DNA from: Hirsutella rhossiliensis
Taxonomy: Eukaryota > Ascomycota > Sordariomycetes > Hypocreales > Ophiocordycipitaceae
Direction: 5' to 3'
Length of the DNA stretch: 64,000 nucleotides
Assembly: GCF_020360975.1 (NCBI RefSeq)
Contig: NW_025408676.1
Span: forward strand, 620,001-684,000
Shown here in pieces: positions 28,930 through 39,755 of this stretch. The position numbers and the translations under genes are program-made. The stretch's first letter is position 1; each line of letters starts with the position of its first letter. The notes under the pieces are model-generated. The model saw nothing but the letters and a program-made list of their open reading frames with translations, had not been told where the DNA came from and searched no databases.

Positions 28930-29997
28930 AACCTCCAGTAGGGCTCAGGGGTTCGCAAGCAGAATATTGAATACCCCGGCACGTTTTCGTGGGAGCCGTT
29001 GGGCCATCTGGCAATGAAAAGGCTCAAGACGAGGGTTCCGAGGGAAAGTCCCTGAACGATCCGTCTTGCTAAGAACTGGTAGACGGATGGTGAGGCCGAG
29101 CTTTCCTTGCTCAGAGGCAAGTCTGTTGAATTATTGGCCGAGTCCGGTTAAGTTGGATCTCGGCCAGGCCCATGCCGGCGAGGACCTCAACCATCCCCCA
29201 ATGGCCGGCCCTGTAACAATATGCCACAAGAGCTAAGAGCAAGGTAACGCGCACATGCGCCTTTGAGCAACTCATCAGTCCAACCAAGGTGACAAAGGGT
29301 AGCATGGAGCAGGCATATTCGACCGGAAGGGTCCACAAGACGTAGTTATACGGCGCACCTCCACGGGCATCGATTTGCCAGGGCTGTAGCCCTGCGAAGC
29401 CCCTCCGACATGGTTGCATGGGGTTCCGCTGTTTCGGCCCAACCGACCTGAGCAAGTACCGCCACGCCAAGCATCGGGCCCATTGCGGGAAGAAAAAGTC
29501 GAAGTCCGCGCCGGAAGATGGAGCTTGCCAGGGTGCGAAGAAGGCCGTCGTAGTCCTGGCTCCGTATACACTTGAGTGGTTTTAAGGGGAGGACGAGGCC
29601 CGAGATGACGAAGAAGACATGTACCATGGATGTACCGGAGTAGATGGCGCGAAGGAAGGGCAGCTGGATGAGGTCGGCTCCATCGGGTCCGTATGCCGAT
29701 CTGAAGGTGGCGAAATAGGCCTCTAGAGGTATGGTGAGTGATAAAGACGCTATAGGCAGCGACACCGCGTAAACCATCAAGCCACGACGTCGAATACACG
29801 TGACGCGGAGGCGATTGAGCGTGCCGGAACCCTCGCTGGAGGAACGAAGGGAGCAGGAAGTATAGCACGCCGAGGTAGCGGAGTATCGGTGCGACTGAGA
29901 GCACTGGCATGCTCGGTTTAATCGCCTTGTGTGCCCAGTCGCTGGTGGGAAGGCGAAAGACGGCCATTGCTGAAGACCAGCTCTGGTATCGGGTCAT
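28930..29997 (-). pseudogene. N-terminal and middle part of a broken acyltransferase-3 gene
   Basis: The start is the Met at 29997 with a TATATAAA box at 30035-30028. The frame reads into WLDGLRGVAAYSVFITHH, the hallmark N-terminus of integral-membrane acyltransferases that move acyl groups to sugars or secondary metabolites. A frame change near 29735 leads to FRSAYGPDG and GTSMVHVFFVISGLVLPLKP. A second change near 29380 leads to GGAPYNYVLWTLPVEY, then a helix-rich region ending GMGLAEIQLNRTRP at 29111. A further frame (29120-28842) holds a helix and VPGYSIFCLRTPEPYW, also family-like. The remaining C-terminal helices are on the other strand at 28413-28915. With two or three frameshifts and an inversion it cannot make the full protein. 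Confidence 0.8.
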
Positions 29998-30027
29998 AAA
30001 GCTGGCTATTTGTAAGAGAATGGGAGG

Positions 30028-30035
30028 TTTATATA
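30028..30035 (-). promoter_or_regulatory. TATA box of the broken acyltransferase gene
   Basis: TATATAAA on the minus strand, about 31 bases before the proposed ATG at 29997. Spacing is tight, so transcription may start at or just after this Met. Confidence 0.4.
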
Positions 30036-31208
30036 GCAAAGGCGCCTGTTGTCTACTTGACAGGCCGCAGAATGGTGGTTAGGGGAGGGGATGATTTATC
30101 CCGTCGAGCAAAGAGAAACTCTACGCCGCATGAGTCCCAACCAGCCATCAACTGGCTTCGAGTCTCCCGGCGTCTGGGCGTGGAAGGTCAAACAACCCAG
30201 ATGGAGTAATACACGTAAAATGTCGCGAGTGGCCAAGCCATTTGGCGAGTATCTCAAAATGCTCGTCGCAGTCCAACCACGTGTGATCTCCTTTGCATTG
30301 TGCTCTCTAGTGAAGGCGAGAGCCACGCCAAGCCCTTCATGGTTTCAATGTTGCCATGTCCTTCGTTGTCCTTGATTTCGCGATACATCTCCCCCCAGGC
30401 TTTGTCAACGGCTCCGGTCGGCTCGCGGTGGGCTCGAGGGGCTGCTTCAGAACCGCGTGTCAGCTCGCGCCCTACTACAGTTGCACATTAGCCAATGTCC
30501 GCAATTCCCAAACTGGGGGTTGACCAAATCACGATTTCATTAGAACATAACAACGGCAAAGTCCACTACAAATATAGCAGGAGGCCACCATAATGTCTAC
30601 TGCCGAGGCCACTACGGGGAGGCGCCGCAAAGGCCACTGCAAATATTATGGGCATGGCTTGCAGAGACGGCTTATAGAGGCATTTGTTGATTGAAATCGC
30701 CGTTTTGGTGTGCGACTAATATTGCTCGACGGTATTGGCCGGCGGCAGTGTAAACACATCCACAGCACCGAGGTAATCCGGCTTCTTTACATGGTAGTGT
30801 GTGTGAGGAAGTTGGTTTGCAAGGGAAAACAAGGGCTTTGATCAACCCAGCACATCAAGTCCCTGCCAACTCTTGACGATCCCGATCACGTAAAACGAAG
30901 AGCACTGGCACGTGTGCATGGCGTCTCGCTTCTGTTACTGACAAAAGGATGGTGTTCGACAGCACAAAGGCCGTTGAGCCAAACAAGTTCTTGGCGGCCG
31001 ATGCCAACGACAAGACCCGAGGCATGGTCAGGGATCTCCAAAGGCGCATGCCGAGGTAGCGCAAACGTCTGAGAGCGGGAGGAAGCTATTTGCTAAAGAA
31101 TATTGAACCAGGCAACAAAAGAACTTGCCGATGAAACAGGCGGGGCTGGAAAAGAAAATAGCAACCACAGATGATGCAGTATACCGCCCGTCCCATAACC
31201 TGTAAACA
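30036..31208. other. Intergenic, no gene recognised
   Basis: Short frames only, no motif. The sequence is moderately AT-rich from about 30530 onward but CA/TG are still common, so not a RIP block. Confidence 0.45.
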
Positions 31209-31565
31209 TCACGTATGTGGCGTACCATTCTTATTCGCATTAGGCGGCGGTTTCTTCTTCGGCTCACTCAAATCATATGCCGTTTCTTCCCTCCAAGCCC
31301 TTGCCAAGCGACGTCGCCCCTCTCGCGTCTTTGTACTTTCATCTTGGCGATGAATCGGTGTCTCGTATAGATGAAGCAAGAAGTTTGTCTTGAGACTCCA
31401 GGCGGAGTAGTACCCGGGGCACTCGGGTTGCTTGCAGTACCAAGCCCACCGACGATGAGATGGGAGGCTGGAGTTGTCTGTATCCGTGTCCGAAGGAGTG
31501 AGGTAATCGCCGAAGGATTGGGATGCAATGCACTCGGTCACCCAGTTATTCGTTGAGTTGTCCAT
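31209..31565 (-). CDS. Small C2H2-like zinc-finger protein, hypothetical
   Basis: 118 codons on the minus strand from the ATG at 31565, with GTATAAG about 35 bases upstream. After a Ser/Thr/Asp-rich N-terminus (residues ~1-36) comes WYCKQPEC, a Cys-X4-Cys pair, then 15 residues and HLYETPIH, a His-X6-His pair. This gives an atypical single zinc finger. A basic helix (EGRRRLARAWREETAYDLSE) and a Lys/Pro-rich tail follow. The YSAWSLKTNFLLHLYETPIH and ARAWREET segments look conserved in style with fungal C2H2-type domain proteins, which are usually longer, so this may be a short paralogue or a fragment. Function is unknown; nucleic-acid binding is possible. Confidence 0.5.
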   Translation of the reverse strand: MDNSTNNWVTECIASQSFGDYLTPSDTDTDNSSLPSHRRWAWYCKQPECPGYYSAWSLKTNFLLHLYETPIHRQDESTKTREGRRRLARAWREETAYDLSEPKKKPPPNANKNGTPHT

Positions 31566-34057
31566 TCATTCGGTTCGAGATCGGAGCTTGCTTATACAGG
31601 TTCTTTTCATTTCTGACCCGTGCTGGGAAGTTACAGCTTTAAGTTCTCCTTCAGCCTACCTTTGCCCGTTCTTAAGTATCTGTCAACGGTCGTACAAATA
31701 ACCGAAGCGGACTCGGCTGGCGCAAAGATTGGGCTGCATGGCTGCCCAGCCAGCGGCACATATGGCAGCGATCAAGGGTTCCCTTGAGCCATAACTGGAT
31801 GAAGCAATTCCATGGCTATCATTTCTCCGAAGGATGTAGTCGCCGTTGCCTATCTGATTGGTTGGGAACACCTGGAGTGTCACGCAATCATGACACACTT
31901 GCATGGTAGCCTGAATGCCGGAGGCCACCAATTGAACCACCTGTCGAAGAAGACATCCCATTGGATCAAAGCTGTCCTAGGGGCTACATTGTGCTCCCGC
32001 CTCGCATCCATAACAGTCCATGGCTTCAAGTGCAGGTAGACAAACGCATGAACTAACTGCATGTTCATGGGCCAATCGTCTCTGGACACGCCTAGTGGTA
32101 ATGGGTATCGCAGGTTATCATGGAGACACAAATGAGGATTCCGGTCTTTCTGATGCCAGCGAGGGTCCTGTAACGGTGTAATCTGTTGAGGCCAGGCGCC
32201 TCTCTGGTCAACCTCAAATCATGGTCTAAATTAGAGGAGGAAGCTGACCGGTGACGCACCAAAAAGACCATGGTCCCTTTCGAAACACGTCGTCTGCTCA
32301 CGGCAAGTGGCTACGCAAGAAATTGGATATCCGGTTATCCTCTTATTTAGTTAAGCTTTACCATGAATTATGTAAAGCACATGTGGCCTAATCCCAACTC
32401 TTAAATAGATGAACTTCCCCTACTAGGTAATGTCATCACTAGTCCCTCCTTTCGATGAACGACAGGCTGGATCTTCAGTCACACAAGACACTGGGTGCCA
32501 CAGTCCCAAAGGATGATGATTGAGCTAAGTTCTCCTCCCGACACACCCTGCCCATAAAAGCCTGCCTCCGCGTCTCCAACGGATCTTCTCGATGCGATAT
32601 AGTCTTTCCCCCCTTGTACCCACTGGCCTGTAACATCTTACCGCCAACGGGCTGAAGGGGCATCAGGCACGCAGCCGGCCCTCTAAGGCGGCGAATGAGC
32701 CTCAGGTCAGGGCTGGATCGACAAGCAATTGCCGGCACTAGTGCTGCCCAAGTAAATAAGTGGCATCGGGGCGGTTGACCAGTCGGCCAGATATCAGGAT
32801 CCAAGCACGTTGCCATTCTGTGACACATGGCCGTGCTTGGACGCGAAAGACGCTCACGGCTGGAGAGAGTTTGGGCCGGAGACCTTTTCCGGAGAAACAA
32901 GAAGCCTACGCCCTGGGGCCGCCGGTGACCTTTGGCTGGATAGTTGAGGTTGTCCGGACGCAAGTCCGTACATCCTCGACCTCGAATGAGCAGCCGGACG
33001 CCGTCGGTGCCGCCCCGGCCACCGCTCGTGCCTTGAAGCGCACCGTCAGCACCAAAGGAGATCTGCCATGCATCTTTGCCGACAAATTCAGCTCGCACGC
33101 TACCCGGGACCCCAGCTTCGGCACCGCAAGTCTCTGGCCACGCAGTTTCTCTCCTCCAGGCCGACCATGACAGGTGCCTACGTCCCCGACCGACTCGGCG
33201 ACCGCTTCGCCACCACTGAAGTCGCCCATATAATCCGCCGAGCCAACGGCAACGAGCGACAACGATGGCTACGGACCATCTCGCCTGCTGGAGCATACTT
33301 GTCTCCTTTTACTGAGGGAGCGAAAGGGATGCTCTCTGGGAACGGCTCACCATGAGTCCCCGGGTCCAGATATATACTGGCATCATCATCTGGGCAACGT
33401 CAACCCTACCGCGCCCGCTGTGGAATTGTCCAATTTCATAAGCATACAACAGATCATCTACATACAAATACAGCCTCGGGGTACACTGGCTAGTAGAGAC
33501 ATGCATTGGTGTTTCTGCCCCCAAAGGCATGCTTCTTTCAGCCTCGACCCCTGTTTGAGACCTCTTTAACGCCAAAGACGACTCTCCTGCAGGTGCTTGC
33601 ATCAACAAGGTCCTAAATATCCTTTTATCCCTCGACAAAGCCCGTCAACAGCCGTCTCGCCCATCTCGGCATCAAGCGCTGGCCAGACATGAACCCCGTG
33701 TCCCTTCACATGCACTTAGTGGCGCCTATACTCGAACAAAGTCACCGGGAAGAAGGGCATGTCATGTCTGCTTGCTGCGCGTCCTGCTGTCAAGCCAAGT
33801 CCCCCTTCCATCCGAGTCCCGGTTCGGCATACAAAAAAACCGAACGAATGCCATCGCGTGCCTTGTCACTACATTGAAAACGCTGTATGCCAGCATGTAT
33901 ACTCGCCGTCCCATCTACAGCCCCGGCGACACTCCATCTGCGATTGTCCCGTCCTGTCCCCCATTCGCCCGCTCTTGAACTACCACGAGACGCCCCCTCC
34001 CGGCACGCCTTGGACGAGCGCCCAGGTACTCTTGAAAAAATCATCAGCCCACCCATC
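31566..34057. other. Intergenic; no supportable gene
   Basis: About 2.5 kb without a gene I can support. A 273-codon minus frame (32475-33296) lacks motifs. On the minus strand near 33420-33480 a short LYLYVDDLLYAYE segment recalls the reverse-transcriptase YVDD box of Copia elements, but no flanking RT motif supports it. 32330-32470 is AT-rich. Confidence 0.4.
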
Positions 34058-35187
34058 TCATACCACATGCTCGACAGTTTCCCCCTCGGCAATAATCGGT
34101 ACCCCCAGGCCGCGGTCGGGGCTCTGCATCACCAGCTGCTCGTGACGACGGGCCCTCAGGTACTCGGCCACGCTCTTGATCAGGATGAACCAGCCGACAA
34201 CCATGAGCACGTACGACATCCATTCACCGCCCGTAATGACCGAGTTCCCACTCCCGCCCTCCGTCACTTCGCCGGGGTCAAAGTCGTGCGAGTTGGGGTC
34301 TGGTGGCGCGGCGTAGCCGTCGGGTCCGCTCATGGCGGGAGGTTCGCCTTCCGTCGAGCCCTTCATGTAGAAGCCGTACTGGATCAGCGTGATGCCGAGG
34401 CCGGCGCGGGAGCCGTTTTTTGCGGCGTGTGTCGAGTGCAGGAGATATGTAAGGAGGAAGCCAACGAGCTGAAACGAGGTGGAAATCATGCCGTTCCAGA
34501 CGAAGGAAAAGACGGAACCGACGGGCATGCCGTCCACGTAGACCTCGTCTAGCCCGCCGAAGCCAGGCGCCAAGATAGTTGTCTCCCAGTACGGCGGAGC
34601 GGCGTCGGCGGCTGCTTGCTCGTACGTCTGTGCATCGCGCCCCGTCAGCACCGCATCGAGCGAGAGCGACTGGTGGGTACATTACTCACCGGTGGTTGTT
34701 CTTCTTTTTCAGAGCCCCTCCGTTCCGGCCGCGCCGATAGGTTGGCAAAGACGCCATCGGTGCCGATTCCGCCTCCCATGAGTCTCGGGCGAGAGCCGGA
34801 CGAGGCAGCGTGCGCATCCGCGTGTTCTCCGGGCGGTGGGAAACGTGTGACATCGTGACCTGGCGATGCGGTGAGGGGCGAGACGGGTTGGCGTACTAGT
34901 CTCTGCCTGTCGTCGGCCTCGTCATCGTCGTCGCTGGCGTCATCGGCGTCAAAGGCATCGGCAAGCGCAGGGTCGACGGCGGATCCGCGGCGATTGGGCG
35001 ACGAGGCTCTGGAATGAAACGAGGGAGGCGGCGAGCTGGGAACGGCATGTTGAGCCTTGGGCTCGGCGGGGGAGCTGTCGACGGGGTCCTCGTCGTCACG
35101 GTCATTTACCTGTCAAAGGTTAGCATCCGTCCCCGTCGTCGTCTTCTCCGTCGTCACAACACGTACCCTCTCGTACTGACCAGGCAT
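34058..35187 (-). CDS. bsd2: BSD2/NDFIP-family metal-homeostasis and protein-sorting adaptor, three exons
   Basis: Exons on the minus strand are 35187-35167, 35109-34690 and 34627-34058. Introns are 57 bp (GTACGT, TGCTAAC, ACAG) and 62 bp (GTGAGT, GCTGAC, ACAG). The first exon codes only 7 residues, the whole protein 336. Residues ~8-147 are a hydrophilic, Ser/Pro/Asp-rich cytosolic part. Residues ~178-302 hold the family core: VDGMPVGSVFSFVWNG leading into membrane helix 1 (~183-209), helix 2 (~219-236, LGITLIQYGF) and helix 3 (~284-302, MSYVLMVVGWFILIKS). A PPYW segment at 158-161 is a PY-like motif that in this family recruits Rsp5/Nedd4 ubiquitin ligases. In yeast, Bsd2 directs metal transporters from Golgi and endosomes to the vacuole. 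It is divergently arranged with the UQCC2-like gene, 787 bp apart. The gene looks intact. Confidence 0.93.
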
Positions 35188-35974
35188 GGTAAGAAATAGA
35201 GTCGCGTCGGCGAATGCCAAGGGGCGACGGGGCAGCAGTAGCGAAAGGCCGCCTTTTTCAAGGCCTCGGGCGACGAGTCTCTGCGACCGGCGCGGAGATG
35301 GGCGAGGGCAAAGGGGGCGAGGGGCGAGGGGCCAAGGGGCGGTAGCCCGGTCGGTCGCGGGAGAGAAATTGGGGAGCGAAAAATGGCGTCGGCAGAAAGG
35401 GAGGAAGATAAGGAAAGGGAGGCGGCGGCGTCAGCGGGGATGGACGGGCACAAAGGAGGGCCTAGGAGACAAGTTGGATGATGGATTGAGTCGAGACGAG
35501 AGTGGTGACGAGAGGGTTCGGCGTCGAGGATCCGACGAGCCAGCTGACGAAACAGAGGCCAGTCACTGGGTCACGGCGGCTGGGCGGCTGGGCGGGGGCC
35601 CGCTGGAACTCACTGGAACGGCGCTTGCACCAGCCGCTAGAATGCGCTGCGCGCGGGACTTGTCTAGTGCGAACAGCCGAGGCCGGTTAACTGCGCCGCA
35701 ATCCTGTCTGCCTAAGGCATCAACAAACAGCACTGTACGGATATCAGTACAGTACGGAGTACATCTAGCCAGGTGACATCGAGCGCTTCCATGGTACTTG
35801 TGGCTTGGCTGGGGGATGCATGGCTCAACCGAGTGCGGATGCGGCTGAGATGTGCTCTCTCGCACGGTGCGGCGCTCCGATAATTGATTGATCGCATCAT
35901 GCGTCGATGGAAAAACGCTCCACTCCCAGTTGCTTGTTGATGGCAACCAGCAGGCCGAGTCAACGCAGACAGCC
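35188..35974. other. Divergent promoter region between BSD2-like and UQCC2-like genes
   Basis: 787 bp between two start codons. GC-rich with purine-rich stretches on the plus strand near 35380-35460. Minus- and plus-strand frames here show no domain. Confidence 0.5.
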
Positions 35975-36438
35975 ATGTCGCGGTCACTAGCGGTACGCAC
36001 GCATGCTCGTCTGTTCCTGGTCCAAGCTGACGACTTCTCCAGCGTCGTGTCTACGCCGACGCCCTGGCCCAATGGCCCAAGCAGGACCTGCGGCCCGACT
36101 ACCAGTTCCAAGATGTCCTGCGCATGGTCGTCGACGAGCGCTTCCAATCCTACAAGCCCTCGATGGAGGCCGAGGAGCTTCTCAAGGCCCGCGCCCTGCA
36201 GTTTCTGGTGCAGGACAAGTTCCGCGACCGGGTAACTCTCGCCTGCATGGACTCGACGACTCGAAGCAGCTGCTGACAGCCTCGCCCACTTCAGTACAAG
36301 CTCATGGGACCCATGCTCGAGCCCAAGAGCCAGCCGACGTACTTCCAGGACCTGGTCAGGGAAATCGAGGAGGCGCCGCGACGCACCTGGCTCGAGAGGC
36401 TGGGCAAACGACTGTCAGGCATGATCCGCCTCGAGTAG
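35975..36438 (+). CDS. UQCC2/CBP6-like mitochondrial complex III assembly factor, three exons
   Basis: Exons 35975-35992, 36043-36231 and 36295-36438, 116 residues. Intron 1 (50 bp) starts GTACGC with a GCTGAC branch; intron 2 (63 bp) starts GTAACT with a GCTGAC branch; both end CAG and all frames join in phase 0. The first exon encodes just six residues (MSRSLA). The protein contains RRVYADALAQWPKQDLRP, then a helical DERFQ...LLKARALQFLVQDKF stretch and a C-terminal YKLMGPMLEPKSQPTYFQDL segment. This size and LxxWPxDxLRP start fit the UQCC2/CBP6 group (PF20180), which helps cytochrome b synthesis and assembly of the bc1 complex in mitochondria. The family call rests on motif style rather than an alignment. 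It ends 205 bp before the convergent citrate-carrier gene. Confidence 0.8.
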
Positions 36439-36643
36439 ACAGCCGCAGACGCACAAGTTTAGGCCTCGAATGCGCAGGTGAAGCCATGCGTCTGTACAAT
36501 TAGCCTGTACCATCAAACGAGTTTGGGTCGTCTCTATGGATGGCTCCTTGCACATGCATCCCATGATCCGCACTTCTATGCCTTCCCAAACGCCAGGCGC
36601 GTGCCTCCCGTCCGAAAGTCTGCCTCTCCGCCCCCAAGCCATG

Positions 36644-37815
36644 CTAGATGTACTTCATCTCTGGGTCCAGCCGGTTCATCAGCTCCATGCCCTTTTCGTA
36701 CATGGTAAAGACGATGCCGCCGCTCAGCACCAGCCGGGCCAGCCGGGGCAAGGCGCCGCTCCAGAAGGTCAGAACCCCCTCGTGCCGGAAGATGAGGGCG
36801 GCGCAGCGAAATGTATTGCCGTACATGTGGCGCGCCTCGATGCTCTGCATGCGCGTCTTGATGGTGTCGAGGGGCTGCGTGACGAAGACGGTGACGAGCC
36901 CGGCCAGGCCGCCAATGGCAAAGGTGCCGACAGCGCCCAGCTTCTCGCCCGGCGCCGTGTACGACTCGGCCATTTGCTTGAGAAAGGTGTAGGACCCGAA
37001 GCGCGTCGCGCTGTTGGCCGCCTGCCGCAGCGTCGTTGGCACGAAACCCTGGAAGAAGCCGCGCACGCCGCGTTCGCGGGCGATGATGGGCACGGCGTGG
37101 AGGAAGCCGCGCATCCGCGGGTTGGGGGACTTGCGGTCGTCGATTCTGCGCGTGGCAGGCATTCCGGGTCAGCAATGGCCCTCGTGTGGCAAGGGAGATG
37201 GCTCACAGCGTCGTCTTGATGCTCTCGGTCGGCGTCACGGCCAGTAGCGACTCGGTCACGCCGGCGCCAAAGCCTGCCAGGACGGTCCGGGGGCCGGTGA
37301 GCTTGCCGTCGGCATCGGCGAGGAGCTTCTTGTACTGGTCAAAGGCGACGAAGCCTGGGTGATGGCGGTGCTTGTCAGCTCTGGCGGCGCACGAGGGCAG
37401 CGGCCAGGGGGAGGACGCCACGTACGGATGCCGGCCTTTGCCGAGTTGCCAATGATGAGCGTCGTGCACCCGGCATACCACTGCTTTCCAAAGGGCGGCC
37501 ATGGGAGCTTCTGGCCCTCGGCCAAGCGCCTGTTGAGCTGTGACCGGGTCTTGGCAACTGCGCTCGCGTGTCAGCGCTCCGCCGCGGTCTGCCCGGCCGT
37601 GGCTGAATAGCTATGTGGTCGGCAACGTACACTCGGCAGGATAGGTAATGGCTGGGCGCCGTCGGCATCAGCAGAGACTCTCGCGAGCAAGAGACGAGGA
37701 AGGCAGACGTACAGATTTCAATCGCCCCGGCCGTCGCCCCGGCGACGATGGACCGCAGCGCACTCGGGCTCTTCTTCTTCTCGGGATGCGCCGGATCCTG
37801 AGGCAGCGACGCCAT
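36644..37815 (-). CDS. ctp1: Mitochondrial citrate/tricarboxylate carrier, five exons with a 21-nt microexon
   Basis: Exons on the minus strand are 37815-37713, 37651-37631 (21 nt), 37557-37426, 37354-37207 and 37145-36644. Introns are 61-73 bp and all have GT/AG ends. The protein has 301 residues, the usual size of mitochondrial carriers with three ~100-residue repeats. Signature PX(D/E)XX(K/R) motifs stand at PAEFAK (39-44), PTESIK (127-132) and PLDTIK (226-231). Specific matches to the CTP group are KSPSALRSIVAGATAGAIEI, SITYPAEFAKTR, TTLIDDRKSPNPRMRG and SATRFGSYTFLKQ. The protein exchanges citrate for malate or other tricarboxylates across the mitochondrial inner membrane, feeding cytosolic acetyl-CoA. 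The tiny second exon codes the end of repeat 1's first signature and is needed to keep frame, so an ab initio prediction may miss it. It appears intact. Confidence 0.95.
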
Positions 37816-39292
37816 GGTTGCTGGGCTGTCTGGCTCCTGTCCCGAGCTCGACGCGGAGTTGCAGGTCGGGGAATCCAGGCTGCAATTAAAGCTGGCGCGA
37901 GCATTGACGCCCGGGGGAAAAGTGGGGCGCCCGCGGTTCCGATGCCGGCCCGGCTCCACGCGGATGATTGAAGACACATCTTGACGGGCATGGTTTCGGC
38001 TCCTCTCCTTTACACAGTTACTCAGCTCGACCCGACGATTTATCAAGGACTGCCCATCGACTTTCACTGAGCGAGCCTCTGATGATTCGGCTCGAATCCA
38101 ATCTCCAGCCGGCTACCTACCCTATACCAGGCACCTGAGGCTCTTAGATATTGCCAAAGCAACTCTCCCCTGTAAAAATTCTTCCCCCGTCAGAGCTGTT
38201 AGCGGCTCGCTAGCAGGGGGCCGGATTTGCAGGCCACCCGACCGCGCTTTTGCTGCCCGGGTCCATCGTGGCCCTAACAGCACAGAGGAAGACATTAGGA
38301 GAGTTCATATTCCTCTGCAAAGCCGGTCTCGACAACACGTCCACACGGACCTCACAGCTTCCTTCGGAACCAAGGAGCTGTGGGTATTGGAAGGCCCGCC
38401 CTTCTAAACAACGGTGGCTGGTTGCGCAGGTTTTTCTCCCTGAAGGCAAGCTGCACGACAGCCTCTGATTCCTTCGAGGGTTTTTCCCTGCCGCCGCTCC
38501 TGCGCTATTTCCATCGCCTGGTTACCGAAGCATGGACTGCGACAGCAGCGTTAGCGAGAGAGCGAGAGAATTCTGACCGGACAAAACCAAGGGTTGACCA
38601 TTGTGGCAATCGCCACGCGCCTGGACGACCCGCTGACGGGCACCAGGCTCCGACACTGAGCGCCTTAGAGCCGATGAAATGCTGGATGGACTTCGGGAAG
38701 GCTGGCTGCAGAGGATAGCCACGGACACTTGTATTGACGGGCTTAGCGACAACCTACCGGTGGAGGGTAGAAAGCCGTCTCCGGGGATTGAGCCCGACAG
38801 CTCGCCCTTGCGAGGCCTTGCAAGAAGCGCTGGGTGAGGCCTACTGTGGCAGGATTTTCTCGATAGCCTAGCTCAGCACGTCCTGTGCCCCACCGGGACC
38901 TGAGCGGCCTTACGGCCGCTGGACGGAAAATACACACACACACACACACAGATATTGCCAAAGCTCATTTACATTGGGTAATTTTCCCATGACATGCTGG
39001 AGAGGAGTATCACTCGAAGCGCATGATTCGCTGGGTTGGCGTGGAGCCCAACCTTGCAGCTCTCAGAGACGGAACTGTGTCCCTTTCATTCTAAACCCCT
39101 TCATCGCCCAAGACTTGAGCTCAGAGGCACCATTGGCCACGGTCGACACCTTCAGGAGCTTCCGAGTTGAGACTGCACGGTGTAGGTTTGTTAAGCAAAG
39201 TACATGCCGCTAGAATTGGAAAAAGACATGCACTATATACACCACGGCGGCCCGACCGTCCTACTCGCTCCATCAACCTGTGCCGGCCGATC
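37816..39292. other. Intergenic; CA microsatellite, no gene seen
   Basis: Upstream of the citrate carrier and downstream of the small Cys-rich gene. A CA dinucleotide tract lies at about 38933-38950. Open frames of 60-112 codons show no motif. Confidence 0.5.
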
Positions 39293-39620
39293 CTACTCTG
39301 GGTTGCCTCCAGTGCAGCACGTCCAGCACTCGCCCTTGAATCGCTAGATGTCAGTTCATGATTCTCCATGATGGGAGTGCCGAGGTGGAGCTTCCTTACA
39401 AGCTTGGTGGCTTTCTAAAGAACACACGGTATACAGTCAGTCGACGAATCCATGCCACGAAACCAAGCATGAGCCCTGTTCTTTAGAAACGTACCCATCC
39501 GACAGCGCAATGAGTTCTCTCAGGAAAACAGGCACGCAGGCAGATGCCCGGGCCGGCCTCGGTGGGTGCGGCCATGGCGGCTCCAACCAGGATGGCGAGG
39601 ACGGCGGCAAAATTCTTCAT
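39293..39620 (-). CDS. Small secreted six-cysteine protein, three exons
   Basis: Exons on the minus strand are 39620-39495, 39414-39400 (15 nt) and 39343-39293, giving 63 residues. Intron 1 (80 bp) starts GTACGT, has CTGACTG and ends CTTTAG. Intron 2 (56 bp) starts GTAAGG, has CTGAC and ends CTAG. Both junctions are phase 0. Residues 1-18 are a signal peptide (MKNFAAVLAILVGAAMAA). The mature ~45 residues hold Cys at 27, 31, 38, 53, 56 and 57, with an ICLRACFPE start and an ECWTCC end. This spacing resembles a widespread fungal family of small secreted Cys-rich proteins with CFPExxxC and CWTCC motifs; their function is unsettled. Without both introns the frame would stop after 45 residues with only three cysteines, which favours the spliced model. 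A TATA box lies ~130 bases upstream. It is a candidate effector-type protein. Confidence 0.78.
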
Positions 39621-39747
39621 CTTGAAAAACACGTTCGCGTGGCGGAAGATGTTGATTTGAGCAAGGAGTAGAGAAGTAGAGTTCCTGGGAAATGGGTAGA
39701 CCTCAATGTGACTCAAATGCACAACAAGAGGAGGACGACTGCCGACT

Positions 39748-39755
39748 CCTTTATA
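39748..39755 (-). promoter_or_regulatory. TATA box of the six-cysteine secreted protein gene
   Basis: TATAAAGG on the minus strand, 128 bases upstream of the ATG at 39620, within a CT-rich leader context. Confidence 0.5.

Noticed and set aside
32475..33296. 273-codon minus-strand frame
   Set aside because: Composition rich in Arg/Gly/Ser with no domain; a plus-strand frame of similar quality overlaps it.
33309..33638. LYLYVDDLLYAYE segment on the minus strand resembling a Copia reverse-transcriptase box
   Set aside because: No supporting RT, integrase or LTR features on either side; a single short motif can occur by chance.
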